The translations under genes and the position numbers were made by a program. From Gordonia phthalatica (lineage in GTDB: Bacteria > Actinomycetota > Actinomycetes > Mycobacteriales > Mycobacteriaceae), in contig NZ_CP011853.1 in the NCBI RefSeq assembly GCF_001305675.1, positions 2,604,001-2,668,000 of the forward strand: 64,000 nucleotides of DNA, given 5' to 3'. The notes under the pieces are model-generated. The model saw only the letters and a list, made by a program, of their open reading frames with translations, was not told where the DNA came from and ran no database searches. This document shows positions 14,880 to 23,555 of the stretch, piece after piece (within the stretch, counting starts at the first letter, position 1; each line of letters opens with the position of its first letter).

Positions 14880-16198
14880 GCCGACACCTCCTCCAGTGCG
14901 CGTCCGGACTCGGTGACCCGCAGCGAGGCGTGCGCGGCCGCCGACATCGCGTCGATCAGGACGTCGAGGTGCGCGTCGTCGACGATGAACGGCGGCATCG
15001 CGTAGATCAGGTTCCGGAAGGGGCGAAGCCAGGCGCCCGCGGCGATCGCGGCGTCGGTGGCGGCGACCATGTCGACGGGACGATCCAGTTCGATGACCGC
15101 GATGGCGCCGAGGGTCCGGACGTCGGTGACGCCGGGGACGGCGGTCAGCGGTGCGAGGCCGGCGGCGAGCCGACGACCGATCTCCGGCACCCGGGTCCGC
15201 CAGTCCGAATCGGCGAGGACTTCGAGGGACGCGCAGGCGACGGCGCAGGCGAGCGGATTGCCCATGAAGGTGGGACCGTGCGCGAGGCCTCCCGCCTCGC
15301 CGCGGCTGATGACCTCGGCGATCTCGTCGGTGGTCAGGGTCGCGGCGAGGGTCATGTACCCGCCGGTCAGCGCCTTGCCGACGCACATGATGTCGGGGCT
15401 GATGCCCGCGGCGTCCGCCGCGAACAGGGTCCCGGTGCGGCCGAAGCCGGTGGCGATCTCGTCGCAGATCAGCAGGACGTCGTGCTCGTCGCAGAGTCGA
15501 CGTACGCCGGCGACCAGCTCGGGCGAGTGGAATCGCATGCCGCCGGCCCCTTGGACGACGGGCTCGATGATGACCGCGGCGAGCTCGTCGCGCCGCTCGC
15601 GGAGTTCGGCGTCGAGCATGGCGAGGTAGGTCGCGTCGGTGCCGTCGCGGGCGTCGGGCGGCGCCGGGACGAAGACCTGGTGGGCGATGACGCCGCGCCA
15701 CATGGAGTGCATGCCTCCGTCGGGATCGCAGACGCTCATCGGGGCGAAGGTGTCGCCGTGGTAGCCGCCCCGCCACGTCAACAGCGTGCGCTTCTCCGGG
15801 CGTCCCAGGCTGCGCTGGTACTGGAGAGCCATCTTCACCGCCACCTCCACCGACACCGAACCGGAGTCGGCGAAGAAGACTTTGCGGAGCGGTGCGGGGG
15901 TCAGCTCCACCAGGGTCGCAGCCAGGCGGGCGGCGGGTTCGTGAGTCAGTCCGCCGAACATGACGTGCGACATCCGACCGGCCTGCGCGGCCAGTGCGGC
16001 GTCGAGGCGCGGGTGCCGGTATCCGTGGACGGCGGCCCACCAGGAGCTCATGCCGTCCACGAGCCGAGTTCCGTCGGCGAGCACGATGTGGACGCCCTCG
16101 CATTCGCGAACCACGCGCGGACGCGTGCTGGACGGAAATCCGCCGTAGGGGTGCCACACGTGCTCGGCATCGATCTCGGCGACGGCGTTCGTCTCCAC
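14876..16198 (-). CDS. bioA: Adenosylmethionine-8-amino-7-oxononanoate aminotransferase
   Basis: A 440-residue class III aminotransferase using SAM as amino donor to make 7,8-diaminopelargonate. Motifs: HVWHPYGGF at the N-terminus (typical BioA), MSSWWAAVHGYRHPRLD, FFADSGSVSVEVAVKMA, YHGDTFAPMSVCDPDGGMH, EPVVQGAGGM, ICDEIATGFGRTGT, the PLP lysine in CVGKALTGGYMT near residue 272, and HGPTFMGNPLACAVA. It is the first gene of the bio operon. The 153-base divergent spacer to the BioQ-like regulator holds operator-like repeats. Confidence 0.96.
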   Translation of the reverse strand: METNAVAEIDAEHVWHPYGGFPSSTRPRVVRECEGVHIVLADGTRLVDGMSSWWAAVHGYRHPRLDAALAAQAGRMSHVMFGGLTHEPAARLAATLVELTPAPLRKVFFADSGSVSVEVAVKMALQYQRSLGRPEKRTLLTWRGGYHGDTFAPMSVCDPDGGMHSMWRGVIAHQVFVPAPPDARDGTDATYLAMLDAELRERRDELAAVIIEPVVQGAGGMRFHSPELVAGVRRLCDEHDVLLICDEIATGFGRTGTLFAADAAGISPDIMCVGKALTGGYMTLAATLTTDEIAEVISRGEAGGLAHGPTFMGNPLACAVACASLEVLADSDWRTRVPEIGRRLAAGLAPLTAVPGVTDVRTLGAIAVIELDRPVDMVAATDAAIAAGAWLRPFRNLIYAMPPFIVDDAHLDVLIDAMSAAAHASLRVTESGRALEEVSA

Positions 16199-16246
16199 AC
16201 CGGCCTCCTGTTCTCTCTCGTCTCCGCCCCGCCCGCATCACCGTCT

Positions 16247-16308
16247 CCTAGACACTGTCCAGGAGATTTCTTGAACACCGTACAGGACGACCCTGTACGA
16301 CGTACAGG
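16247..16308. promoter_or_regulatory. Clustered operator-like repeats in the bioA-TetR spacer
   Basis: CCTGTACGACGTACAGG (16292-16308) is a perfect 17-base palindrome. An extra GTACAGG at 16280-16286 forms a second palindrome with the CCTGTAC at 16292-16298, giving alternating half-sites. CCTAGACACTGTCCAGG (16247-16263) matches the 17-mer at 12 of 17 positions. TGAAC-ACC-GTAC (16272-16283) also partly fits the BioQ box TGAAC-N3-GTTAC described for corynebacteria and mycobacteria. The cluster lies between the divergent starts, as expected for an autoregulated biotin repressor. Confidence 0.65.
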
Positions 16309-16351
16309 ACCGACGCGGCGCGGCCGATGAAGACTTCGATAGGGTGACGCC

Positions 16352-16918
16352 GTGAGCAATACGAGGGCCGACATCCTGGCGGCCGCGCGAGGGATCCTGT
16401 CCGAGCACAGCCTCGCCGACCTCACGATGCGTCGCCTCGCCACCGATCTCGGAGTGCGTCCCAACGCCCTGTACTGGCATTTCCCGAACAAGCAGACGAT
16501 GCTCGCGGCCCTCGCCGACGACATCCTCGCCACCGTCCCGGGACCGACGCCGGACATCGACTGGCTCACCGACGTCCACCGCCTCGCCACCGACATGCGC
16601 CTGGCCCTGCTCGCCGTCCCGGACAGCGCGGAGGTGGTCTCGTCGGCGTGGGCGTCGGGGCTGGCCGAGCGCGGAATGGAGACCTCGATCGCCGACGTCG
16701 CCCTCCGCGGAGGCCTTCCCGAGCGAGCCGCGACGGGGTTGGCCACCGCTATCTGCCAGTTGACGATCGGCCTGACGATCGAGGAGCAGACCCGAACCCA
16801 GATGGAACGCCTCGGCGTCACCGGCCCCTCGGGACGCCTGTTCGACGAGGAGTTCGAGGCGGCTCTCGCGGTGATTCTGGACGGCGCGAGATTTCGCTCG
16901 GGCGGCGAATCCACGTAG
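16352..16918 (+). CDS. bioQ: BioQ-like TetR family regulator of biotin synthesis
   Basis: A 188-residue TetR-family protein. The N-terminal helix-turn-helix is clear: RADILAAARGIL, then DLTMRRLATDLGVRPNALYWHFPNKQTMLAAL (residues about 10-52). The C-terminal half is all-helical, with RLALLAVPDSAEVVSSAW and ICQLTIGLTIEEQTR as in TetR ligand domains. It is divergent from bioA and faces the palindrome cluster at 16247-16308. In Corynebacterium and Mycobacterium the TetR protein in this position is BioQ, which represses bio genes (established); the name here rests on position and type of protein. Confidence 0.8.
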   Translation: MSNTRADILAAARGILSEHSLADLTMRRLATDLGVRPNALYWHFPNKQTMLAALADDILATVPGPTPDIDWLTDVHRLATDMRLALLAVPDSAEVVSSAWASGLAERGMETSIADVALRGGLPERAATGLATAICQLTIGLTIEEQTRTQMERLGVTGPSGRLFDEEFEAALAVILDGARFRSGGEST

Positions 16919-16976
16919 ATTACTTCAGGCGGCCACCCGGCTCGGGTAGTCCGTTCGCCCGACCAGAAGTGAGACC

Positions 16977-19136
16977 TTGTCCGCCCCGACCACCGGTGAA
17001 GCCACCTCGTCCGCAGCGACGGTGCCCGCGTACCGCAACGACCTCGACGGCCTGCGCGGCATCGCCATCGCCCTCGTCGCGTGCTTCCACGTCTGGTTCG
17101 GCCGCGTCTCCGGCGGCGTCGACGTCTTCCTGACGCTCTCCGGCTACTTCTTCGTCGGCTCCCTGGTCCGGCACACCATTCACAGCCAGTCCATCCGCAT
17201 CGGATTCGGTGAGACGGTGACGCCCTGGCCGCGGATGCAGCGACTGTTCCGTCGACTGCTGCCCGCGCTCTACACGCTGCTGATCGTCGTCGGCGTGTTG
17301 ACCGTCGCGATCGTGACACAGACGCGCTGGCAGAACATCGGCCGCGAGATCATCGCCAGCGCGCTGTACTACCAGAACTACTATCTGGCCCAGAACTCCC
17401 AGGACTACCTGGCCGCGAGCTCGGCCAACAGCCCGCTGCAGCACCTGTGGTCCATGTCGATGCAGGGGCAGTTCTTCCTCGGTGCGCTGCTCGTCCTCCT
17501 CGCCGTCGCCGGAGTGATCAAGCTGGTGGGCCGCAGGTTCGACGTCGTGACGCGGCCGAACGTCATCCGCGCGATCTTCGCGGTCGTGGTCGGCGGCACC
17601 GCTCTCGCCTCGTTCGCGTGGGCTCAGCACCGCCTGCACATCGACCAGCCCTTCAACTACTACGACACGCTCTCGCGACTGTGGGAGCCCCTGGTCGGCG
17701 GCCTGCTCGGCATCTGGATGCCGGCGTGGCGGGTGTCCACCCGCATCCGCGGCGCCGTCACGGTGATCGCCCTGCTCCTGATCTCCACGTGCGGCTGGTG
17801 GATCGACGGCGTCGCCAGCTACCCGGCGGCCCTCGCGTGGGTGCCGGTCGGTGCGACGCTGCTGGTGATCTGGTCGGGCAATGTGGCGCCCGGCCAGCCC
17901 ATGCCGCGTGTCAACCAGATGCTCTCGAGCAGACGCGCCGTGTGGCTCGGCAGCCTCTCCTACTCGCTGTACCTGATCCATTGGCCGTTGCTGATCTTCT
18001 ACCTGACGTGGCGCGGCATCGATCACGCGAACTTCGTCGAGGGCACCGCCATCCTGCTGGTGTCGATCGGACTGTCGTGGCTGATGAAGCGGTACATCGA
18101 GGACCCGCTCCGCGGCGGCGGACGCTCGTCGATGTCGCATCTGCGGTGGCGGGCGCACCCGCGCATCACCTACACGGCCCTCCTGACCGTCGTCCTGGTC
18201 CTGGCCTCCGGTGCCACGGCCGGCGCGATCAAGGTGTGGGATCGGCACATGGCCGGCGTCACGGTCGACACCGCGAACCTCGATCCCGCGCTGTTCCCCG
18301 GCGCCCGCGCGCTCCTGGAGGGCGCACCGGTGCCCGCGTTGGATCCGCAGCCCACCCCGCTCGCCGTGGCCCAGGACCTGCCCCGAACCGGTCCCGACGG
18401 ATTCATGAGCGACTTCGCGGCCACTGAACCGGCGATCGGCGTCTACGGCGACCCGCACGGGTCCAAGACCATCGCCATGGCCGGCGGATCACACGCCGAG
18501 ATGTGGATCGGTGCGCTCGACGCGATCGGCAAGAAGAACGGCTTCAAGGTCGTCACCTATCTGAAGATGGGCTGCCCGATGACCGCAGACGAGATGCCGA
18601 CGCGGCTCGAGGGCACCCCGTATCCCGAGTGCCGTACCTGGGTTCGCGCGGTGATGGCCGACATCCTCCGCACTCGCCCCGACGCGGTGTTCACCAACTC
18701 CACCCGCCCGGATCCGAACGGCCCGGCCGATCACGTCCCGGCGGGCTACCTCGGGATCTTCGACGAATTGACCGGCGCGGGCATCCCGGTGATCGGCATC
18801 CGCGACACCCCGTGGCCGCACAACGACAAGGGCCCGATCGACACCCCCGCGTGCCTCGCCGCGGGCGGAACCGCCACCACCTGCGGGACGGTTCGTGCGT
18901 CCGCCCTGCATCCGGTGGACCCCGCTGCGGCGATCGCGGCGACGAATCCCCTGTTCCATCCGCTGGACCTCTCGAACGGGGTCTGCACCGCCGACTTCTG
19001 CCCGGCGATCATCGGTAACATCATCGTGTACAAGGACTTCCATCATCTGAGCGCGACATACGTGCGCACCCTGACCCGCGAGCTGTCCCGCCAGATGTCG
19101 GCCGCACTGCCGTGGACCGGGCCGGAAGTCCGCTGA
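16977..19136 (+). CDS. OatA-like acyltransferase (acyltransferase-3 plus SGNH domain)
   Basis: A 719-residue membrane protein in two parts. Residues about 15-410 form the acyltransferase-3 unit with ten or more membrane helices. It opens RNDLDGLRGIAIALVACFHVWF, where the Arg and His belong to the active site, and shows SLSYSLYLIHWPLLIF later. Residues about 470-719 form an extracytoplasmic SGNH domain with the nucleophile block MAGGSHAEMW and the closing YKDFHHLSATYV (D-x-x-H). Such proteins O-acylate cell-wall glycans or lipids. It corresponds by position to Rv1565c. Start TTG 16977 was taken because it is close after bioQ and no better start precedes the first motif. Several Cys pairs (ACLAAGGTATTCG; GVCTADFCP) fit an oxidising location. 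Confidence 0.85.
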   Translation: MSAPTTGEATSSAATVPAYRNDLDGLRGIAIALVACFHVWFGRVSGGVDVFLTLSGYFFVGSLVRHTIHSQSIRIGFGETVTPWPRMQRLFRRLLPALYTLLIVVGVLTVAIVTQTRWQNIGREIIASALYYQNYYLAQNSQDYLAASSANSPLQHLWSMSMQGQFFLGALLVLLAVAGVIKLVGRRFDVVTRPNVIRAIFAVVVGGTALASFAWAQHRLHIDQPFNYYDTLSRLWEPLVGGLLGIWMPAWRVSTRIRGAVTVIALLLISTCGWWIDGVASYPAALAWVPVGATLLVIWSGNVAPGQPMPRVNQMLSSRRAVWLGSLSYSLYLIHWPLLIFYLTWRGIDHANFVEGTAILLVSIGLSWLMKRYIEDPLRGGGRSSMSHLRWRAHPRITYTALLTVVLVLASGATAGAIKVWDRHMAGVTVDTANLDPALFPGARALLEGAPVPALDPQPTPLAVAQDLPRTGPDGFMSDFAATEPAIGVYGDPHGSKTIAMAGGSHAEMWIGALDAIGKKNGFKVVTYLKMGCPMTADEMPTRLEGTPYPECRTWVRAVMADILRTRPDAVFTNSTRPDPNGPADHVPAGYLGIFDELTGAGIPVIGIRDTPWPHNDKGPIDTPACLAAGGTATTCGTVRASALHPVDPAAAIAATNPLFHPLDLSNGVCTADFCPAIIGNIIVYKDFHHLSATYVRTLTRELSRQMSAALPWTGPEVR

Positions 19137-19176
19137 CCTCCGCCGCGGCGGGCCGTCCGGTGACCGAAGGAGACCG

Positions 19177-21510
19177 ATGTCCGGGATACCCGTCGACCCG
19201 GTGGCCACCTACCGCGTTCAGCTGACGCCCGAATTCACCTTCGCCGAGGTTGCAGGCATCCTGCCGCACCTGTGCGAGCTCGGCGTGAGCCACCTGTACC
19301 TGTCCCCGATCCTGACCGCGATGCCCGGCTCCCGACACGGTTACGACTGGTGTCCACCCGCGCGGATCTCGGAGGTGCTCGGCGGCCCCGACGGATTCCG
19401 CCTGCTCCGCGAACACGCACGGGCCCTGGGCATCGGGGTGATCGTCGACATCGTGCCGAACCACGTCGGTGTCGCGGACCCCGACCACAACCCGTGGTGG
19501 TCGGACGTCCTCGTCCGCGGCCTCGAGTCGCCGTACGCGCCCTACTTCGACCTCGACACCGGGCCCACCGACGGTCTCATCAACCTCCCCTATCTCGGGA
19601 GTGAGGCAGATCTGCAGCTGCTGCGTCTCGACCGGCACCGACGCCTGGTCCTTGGCGACCTCGCCCTGCCGACGGCGCCCGGCACCTGCGAGCCGGGCGA
19701 CGACCCGCTCGCCGTCCACCAACTGCAGCACTACCGCCTGGTCCCCCACGACAGCCGCCGCGTCGGCTACCGCCGGTTCCTGGCGATCAACGGGCTCGCC
19801 GCCCTGCGCCAGGAGCTGCCCGAGGTCTACGATGCCACGCATTCCTGGCTCCGCGACCTCGTCGCCGAGGACCTGCTCGACGGCGTCCGCGTGGACCACG
19901 TCGACGGCCTCGCCGACCCCATCGACTATCTCCGGCGACTGCGGAACGACCTCGGCCCCGACCGGCTGCTCTACATCGAGAAGGGGCTGACGCTCGGCGA
20001 GGAGCTGGACCCGCTCCTCCCGGTCGACGGCACCACCGGATACGACCAACTCCAGCTGATCGAGGCACGGTTCACCGCCCCGACCGGGGCGATCGAACTG
20101 GAGGAGACGTTCCGCACCGTGTCCGGGATCGAAGGCGACGGCGACGCGCTCCTCCGGCGGGCGCGGGAGCTGAAGCAGGCGGTTCTCGTCGACCAGCTCC
20201 CCGACCGGATCCAACGCGTCACCGATCTCCTGGTGGCGACCGCACCCGAGGTCCCCGCCCACAGCATCCAGAAGGCGGCGTCGCTGTTCATCTGCGCCGC
20301 CCCGGTCGGCAGGCCCGATTCCCCGTCGCACCTGCCGGAGGTGTTGGCCGCCATCGACCACTTGACGACCGAGTACCCGTCGCTCACCGCAGGCTTCGAC
20401 GTCCTCGCGGCCGCCTTCCGCGATCCGACGACGGCGCCGGAGGCCCTGGCCCGGATCGGCGAGGCCGTGGTCGCCGTCTACAGCGTCGGCGTCGAGAACG
20501 TCGGCTTCCACCGGACCGCGCGGCTGATCTCGAGCCAGGAACTCGGTTGCGTACCACTGGTTCCGGCGATCAACCGGACCGACTTCATCGAGCGGGCCCG
20601 TCGACGTGCCGAGACCTGGCCGCGCGCCATGGTCGCGCTCTCGACCCACGACACCAAGCGCAGCGAGGACGTCCGCGCTCGGATCGCGGTGATCGCGCAG
20701 ACCCCGCAGCGCTGGCGCCTGTTCGTGCGGAGCCTGTGGCGGATCGCACCGCCGCCGCACACGCTGGTCTGCTACTTCCTGCTGCAGAATGTGGTCGGAG
20801 TGTGGCCCGACGACAGTGCGCCGTCGCCCGACCTCACCGCACGTCTGGCGGCGTACGCGCAGAAGGCGATGCGCGAGGGCGGACTGGTGTCGTCATGGAC
20901 GCAGGTCGACGACGCCGCCGAGGACGCCGTGCAACAGTGGCTCCTGGACCTGCAGCGCGGTGAGGCCGCCGAACTCGTCAGCTCGTTCGTCGCGATCATC
21001 GCCGACGCCGGCCGCGTCGAATCGCTCTCCCGCAAGGCGGCGTCCCTGCTGCTGCCCGGTGTCGGCGACATCTACCAGGGCACCCAGTGGTGGGACGATT
21101 CGTTGACCGACCCGGACAACCGGCGTCCGGTGGACTACACGCGGTCGCTGGACCATCCGAAGGCTCGGGTCGTGCAGACCTGCCTGCAGGTGCGCCGTCG
21201 CCATCTGAGCGCATTCTCCCCGGGCAGCGAGTACCTGGACGTGACGCCGAAGGGCTCTGGCACCGACCATCTCTTCGCGTTCGCCCGCGGCCGCGACGGC
21301 ATCGCCGACGTGGTCCTCGTCGCCGTCCGTCTGGCGTTGATGTTCGCCGACCCGAAAGCGCGCACGAAGGCGCAGATCGTGCTGCCCGCGGGCGACTGGC
21401 TCGACGCCTTCACCGGCAACGCGTTCAGCGGCACCGTGACCGCGTCCGCCCTGCTCGGCGACCGGCCGATGGCTCTGTTGGAGCGGACCTCGTTCGAGCA
21501 CCAGCGGTAG
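19177..21510 (+). CDS. treY: Maltooligosyl trehalose synthase
   Basis: A 777-residue GH13 enzyme that converts the reducing-end alpha-1,4 bond of a maltodextrin into the alpha,alpha-1,1 trehalose bond. Typical N-terminus: ATYRVQLTPEFTFAEVA, then LYLSPILTAMPGSRHGYD, VDIVPNHVGV (conserved region I), GVRVDHVDGLADP with the nucleophile Asp, LYIEKGL with the acid Glu, and STHDTKRSEDVRAR with the transition-state His/Asp. DIYQGTQWWDDSLTDPDNRRPVDY near the end is diagnostic for TreY. ATG 19177 follows a GGAG. Its usual partners treZ and treX are not beside it: the upstream gene is the acyltransferase and the downstream neighbour is the convergent mce operon. Confidence 0.95.
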   Translation: MSGIPVDPVATYRVQLTPEFTFAEVAGILPHLCELGVSHLYLSPILTAMPGSRHGYDWCPPARISEVLGGPDGFRLLREHARALGIGVIVDIVPNHVGVADPDHNPWWSDVLVRGLESPYAPYFDLDTGPTDGLINLPYLGSEADLQLLRLDRHRRLVLGDLALPTAPGTCEPGDDPLAVHQLQHYRLVPHDSRRVGYRRFLAINGLAALRQELPEVYDATHSWLRDLVAEDLLDGVRVDHVDGLADPIDYLRRLRNDLGPDRLLYIEKGLTLGEELDPLLPVDGTTGYDQLQLIEARFTAPTGAIELEETFRTVSGIEGDGDALLRRARELKQAVLVDQLPDRIQRVTDLLVATAPEVPAHSIQKAASLFICAAPVGRPDSPSHLPEVLAAIDHLTTEYPSLTAGFDVLAAAFRDPTTAPEALARIGEAVVAVYSVGVENVGFHRTARLISSQELGCVPLVPAINRTDFIERARRRAETWPRAMVALSTHDTKRSEDVRARIAVIAQTPQRWRLFVRSLWRIAPPPHTLVCYFLLQNVVGVWPDDSAPSPDLTARLAAYAQKAMREGGLVSSWTQVDDAAEDAVQQWLLDLQRGEAAELVSSFVAIIADAGRVESLSRKAASLLLPGVGDIYQGTQWWDDSLTDPDNRRPVDYTRSLDHPKARVVQTCLQVRRRHLSAFSPGSEYLDVTPKGSGTDHLFAFARGRDGIADVVLVAVRLALMFADPKARTKAQIVLPAGDWLDAFTGNAFSGTVTASALLGDRPMALLERTSFEHQR

Positions 21511-21535
21511 CAGGCTGCCGCTGCCGGTCCGTGCC

Positions 21536-22384
21536 TTACGGTGTCGGCTGCGCGGGCGCCTCGGGAGCGGGCACGCCCGGTACCGGAGGCTGACCTTCCT
21601 GCTGCGCGCCGACGGTGATGCCGGGACCGGCGCTGACATCGCTGGCCAGCCAGTCGTCGTCGACCTTGTTCATCTCCACCTGCAGCAGGATCGCCTGACG
21701 GCCGGGGCTGCCGCTGGCGGCACTGACTCCGGAGACCTCGCCCGCGAGGACGACGGTCGCGCGGTCGGCGTCGAACGACTCCACCATCGACGACGTGATC
21801 GTGACCTTGATCTTGTCGATCTTGTTGTCCTTGAAGAAGTCCGTGTTGACGGTGGCGTCCGACGAGAGCCGCTTCTTGAAGTCTCCGGTGCTCAGCGGTC
21901 CCACGGCCTTACGCATCGAGTCGGCATTCGCGTTCGGGGCGTTCATCGACTCCAGCAGCGTCTCGACGAAGTGCGCGGCCGCGGTCTTGCTGTCGGCGAA
22001 GGCGTCGAGCTGCTTGTCCTTCTGAACCACTTGGAAGACGCTCAGCGAGATGGCGACCACGGCGGCGATCGCGAGGATCGCCAGACCGAACTGCTTCAAC
22101 GCGCGGACGGGGATGGTCAGCTGGACGTTCTTGGCGGACGCGTCCTTCTTCGCCTGTCGGGCCGCGCGCCGCTCCGCGTTGGTCGACGCGTCGTCGCCGC
22201 CGGCATCCGCCACGCCGTCCGCGTCCCCGCTCTCCGCGTCCCCGCCGTCCGCGTCACCACTGCCCGTCGACTCGCCCGCCGTCGTGTCGTCGACCGTCCG
22301 CTCCTCGTCGAGATCGACCACCGTCTCGTCGATGTTCTCGTCAGACCCCTTGTCCGACTTGCCATTCTCGTCAGCTGAACTCAT
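21536..22384 (-). CDS. Mce-associated membrane protein
   Basis: A 282-residue protein at the end of the mce operon. Residues 1-75 are strongly acidic and repetitive (several DAESGDADG-like units), 75-95 basic, about 100-122 a transmembrane helix (FGLAILAIAAVVAISLSVFQVV), and 130-265 an extracytoplasmic domain of the Mce-associated (Mas) type, with the F-V-E-T-L-L-x-S-M opening and a W-L-A-S-D-V ending. A proline-rich tail follows. Mas proteins are thought to stabilise or assist Mce complexes. The start is ten bases after the mceF stop, so it is in the same transcript. Confidence 0.85.
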   Translation of the reverse strand: MSSADENGKSDKGSDENIDETVVDLDEERTVDDTTAGESTGSGDADGGDAESGDADGVADAGGDDASTNAERRAARQAKKDASAKNVQLTIPVRALKQFGLAILAIAAVVAISLSVFQVVQKDKQLDAFADSKTAAAHFVETLLESMNAPNANADSMRKAVGPLSTGDFKKRLSSDATVNTDFFKDNKIDKIKVTITSSMVESFDADRATVVLAGEVSGVSAASGSPGRQAILLQVEMNKVDDDWLASDVSAGPGITVGAQQEGQPPVPGVPAPEAPAQPTP

Positions 22385-22394
22385 TCGTCCTTCA

Positions 22395-23555
22395 TCACTT
22401 GTCGAGCGGAACCGTTCTTGCGTTCGGATCGTAGTTGGGAGGCGGACCCGCGGTGTCGTCGCCCTTCGGGCGGGGCGCGTTGGCCGCGCCGCGGATCTGC
22501 TGGTTGGGATCCTCGGTCACACAGTACAGATTCTTCGGCACCGTCAGTTCCAGGATCTTGGTCGGCCGGACCGGCGACAGACTGTAGTTGCACGACGGCC
22601 GCGGGTACAGCGACGCGAGCACCCACCAGGCGCCGTCGTGGAACATCTTCTGTCCCTGGATGGAGCCGTCACGGATCGACGGGAACAGTGTCGCGAGGGT
22701 CGGCGCCCGCAGCGCGCCCTGCCGGGCGACGTCGAGGAACTGAGTCAGCACGTCCGACAGCGGATCGGTGATGGTCGCCAGGGACCCGGTGAGGCTGGTG
22801 AGCTGTCCCGGTCCGTTGCCGAGGAGCTTCCGCAGCTCCTTGTCGGCCGCGGCCGCCTGGCCGAGCACCGCGTCGAGTCCGCCCACGAGGTTCTGCAGGT
22901 CGGGCTGGATGTCGCCGGTCGTCTTCAGGATGGTGCCGGAATTCTGAATCAGCTTCGTGGTCTGCGGCAGCACCTTCGCCAGGTCGGAGAAGATGACGCC
23001 GCCGGAGTGGAAGATCGACTTCAGCTGGTTGGGCCCGCTGTCGTTGAGACCGATCTCCAATTCCTTGAGCGTGGCCGTCAGCTTGGGCGCATCGATCTGA
23101 CCGATGACGTCGAGCGCGGACTGCAGCATGCCCGGGAAGGGAGCGGTGACGTGCGTCTGCGACACGTCGATCACGTCGCCGGCGCTCAGGTACGGGCCCT
23201 GATCGGTCTCCGGGGTGATGTTGACGTACTGCTCACCGGCGGCGGACAGGCCGAGCGCCGAGAACTTCGCCTTCTTGTTGATCGGGAAGTCCTTGCGCAG
23301 CCGCAGGACCACGTCGACGCTCTTGGGCGTGACCTGGATGGACTGCACGTCGCCGATCCGGGAGCCGCGCAGCATCACCTTGCTGGTGTCCTGCAGTCCG
23401 CCGGAGACCGGGAAGTGGACGGTGACGTCGTAGGTCTTCTGCCACGGGCGCCAGCTGAGACTGTTGAACGCGAGGAACGCCAGACCGAGCAGCATCACCA
23501 CGATCAACGCCAGGTTGCCGACCATGATCTTGCGTTCGCGAAGCCAGTTCATCAT
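22395..23555 (-). CDS. mceF: MCE family protein MceF
   Basis: A 386-residue membrane-anchored Mce subunit: one N-terminal helix (GNLALIVVMLLGLAFLAF), the MCE domain (about 40-115) with FPVSGGLQDTSKVMLRGSRIGDV and SAAGEQYVNITPE, a long helical region, and a Pro/Asp-rich tail. The last residues of the helical region carry CNYSLSP and LYCVTED cysteines, often paired in Mce proteins. Start: ATG 23555 overlaps the mceE stop (ATGA) and has AAGGGG eight bases before it; GTG 23564 and ATG 23552 are alternatives. MceF is one of six subunits of a lipid-import tunnel spanning the periplasm. Confidence 0.9.
   Translation of the reverse strand: MMNWLRERKIMVGNLALIVVMLLGLAFLAFNSLSWRPWQKTYDVTVHFPVSGGLQDTSKVMLRGSRIGDVQSIQVTPKSVDVVLRLRKDFPINKKAKFSALGLSAAGEQYVNITPETDQGPYLSAGDVIDVSQTHVTAPFPGMLQSALDVIGQIDAPKLTATLKELEIGLNDSGPNQLKSIFHSGGVIFSDLAKVLPQTTKLIQNSGTILKTTGDIQPDLQNLVGGLDAVLGQAAAADKELRKLLGNGPGQLTSLTGSLATITDPLSDVLTQFLDVARQGALRAPTLATLFPSIRDGSIQGQKMFHDGAWWVLASLYPRPSCNYSLSPVRPTKILELTVPKNLYCVTEDPNQQIRGAANAPRPKGDDTAGPPPNYDPNARTVPLDK

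Noticed and set aside
16272..16308. GTACAGG repeats as a small CRISPR-like array
   Set aside because: The repeats are only seven bases, alternate in orientation and lie in a divergent promoter, which fits operators instead.
19140..19160. CCGCCGCGGCGG palindrome before treY as a regulatory site
   Set aside because: Too short and simple in a GC-rich genome to be distinguished from chance.
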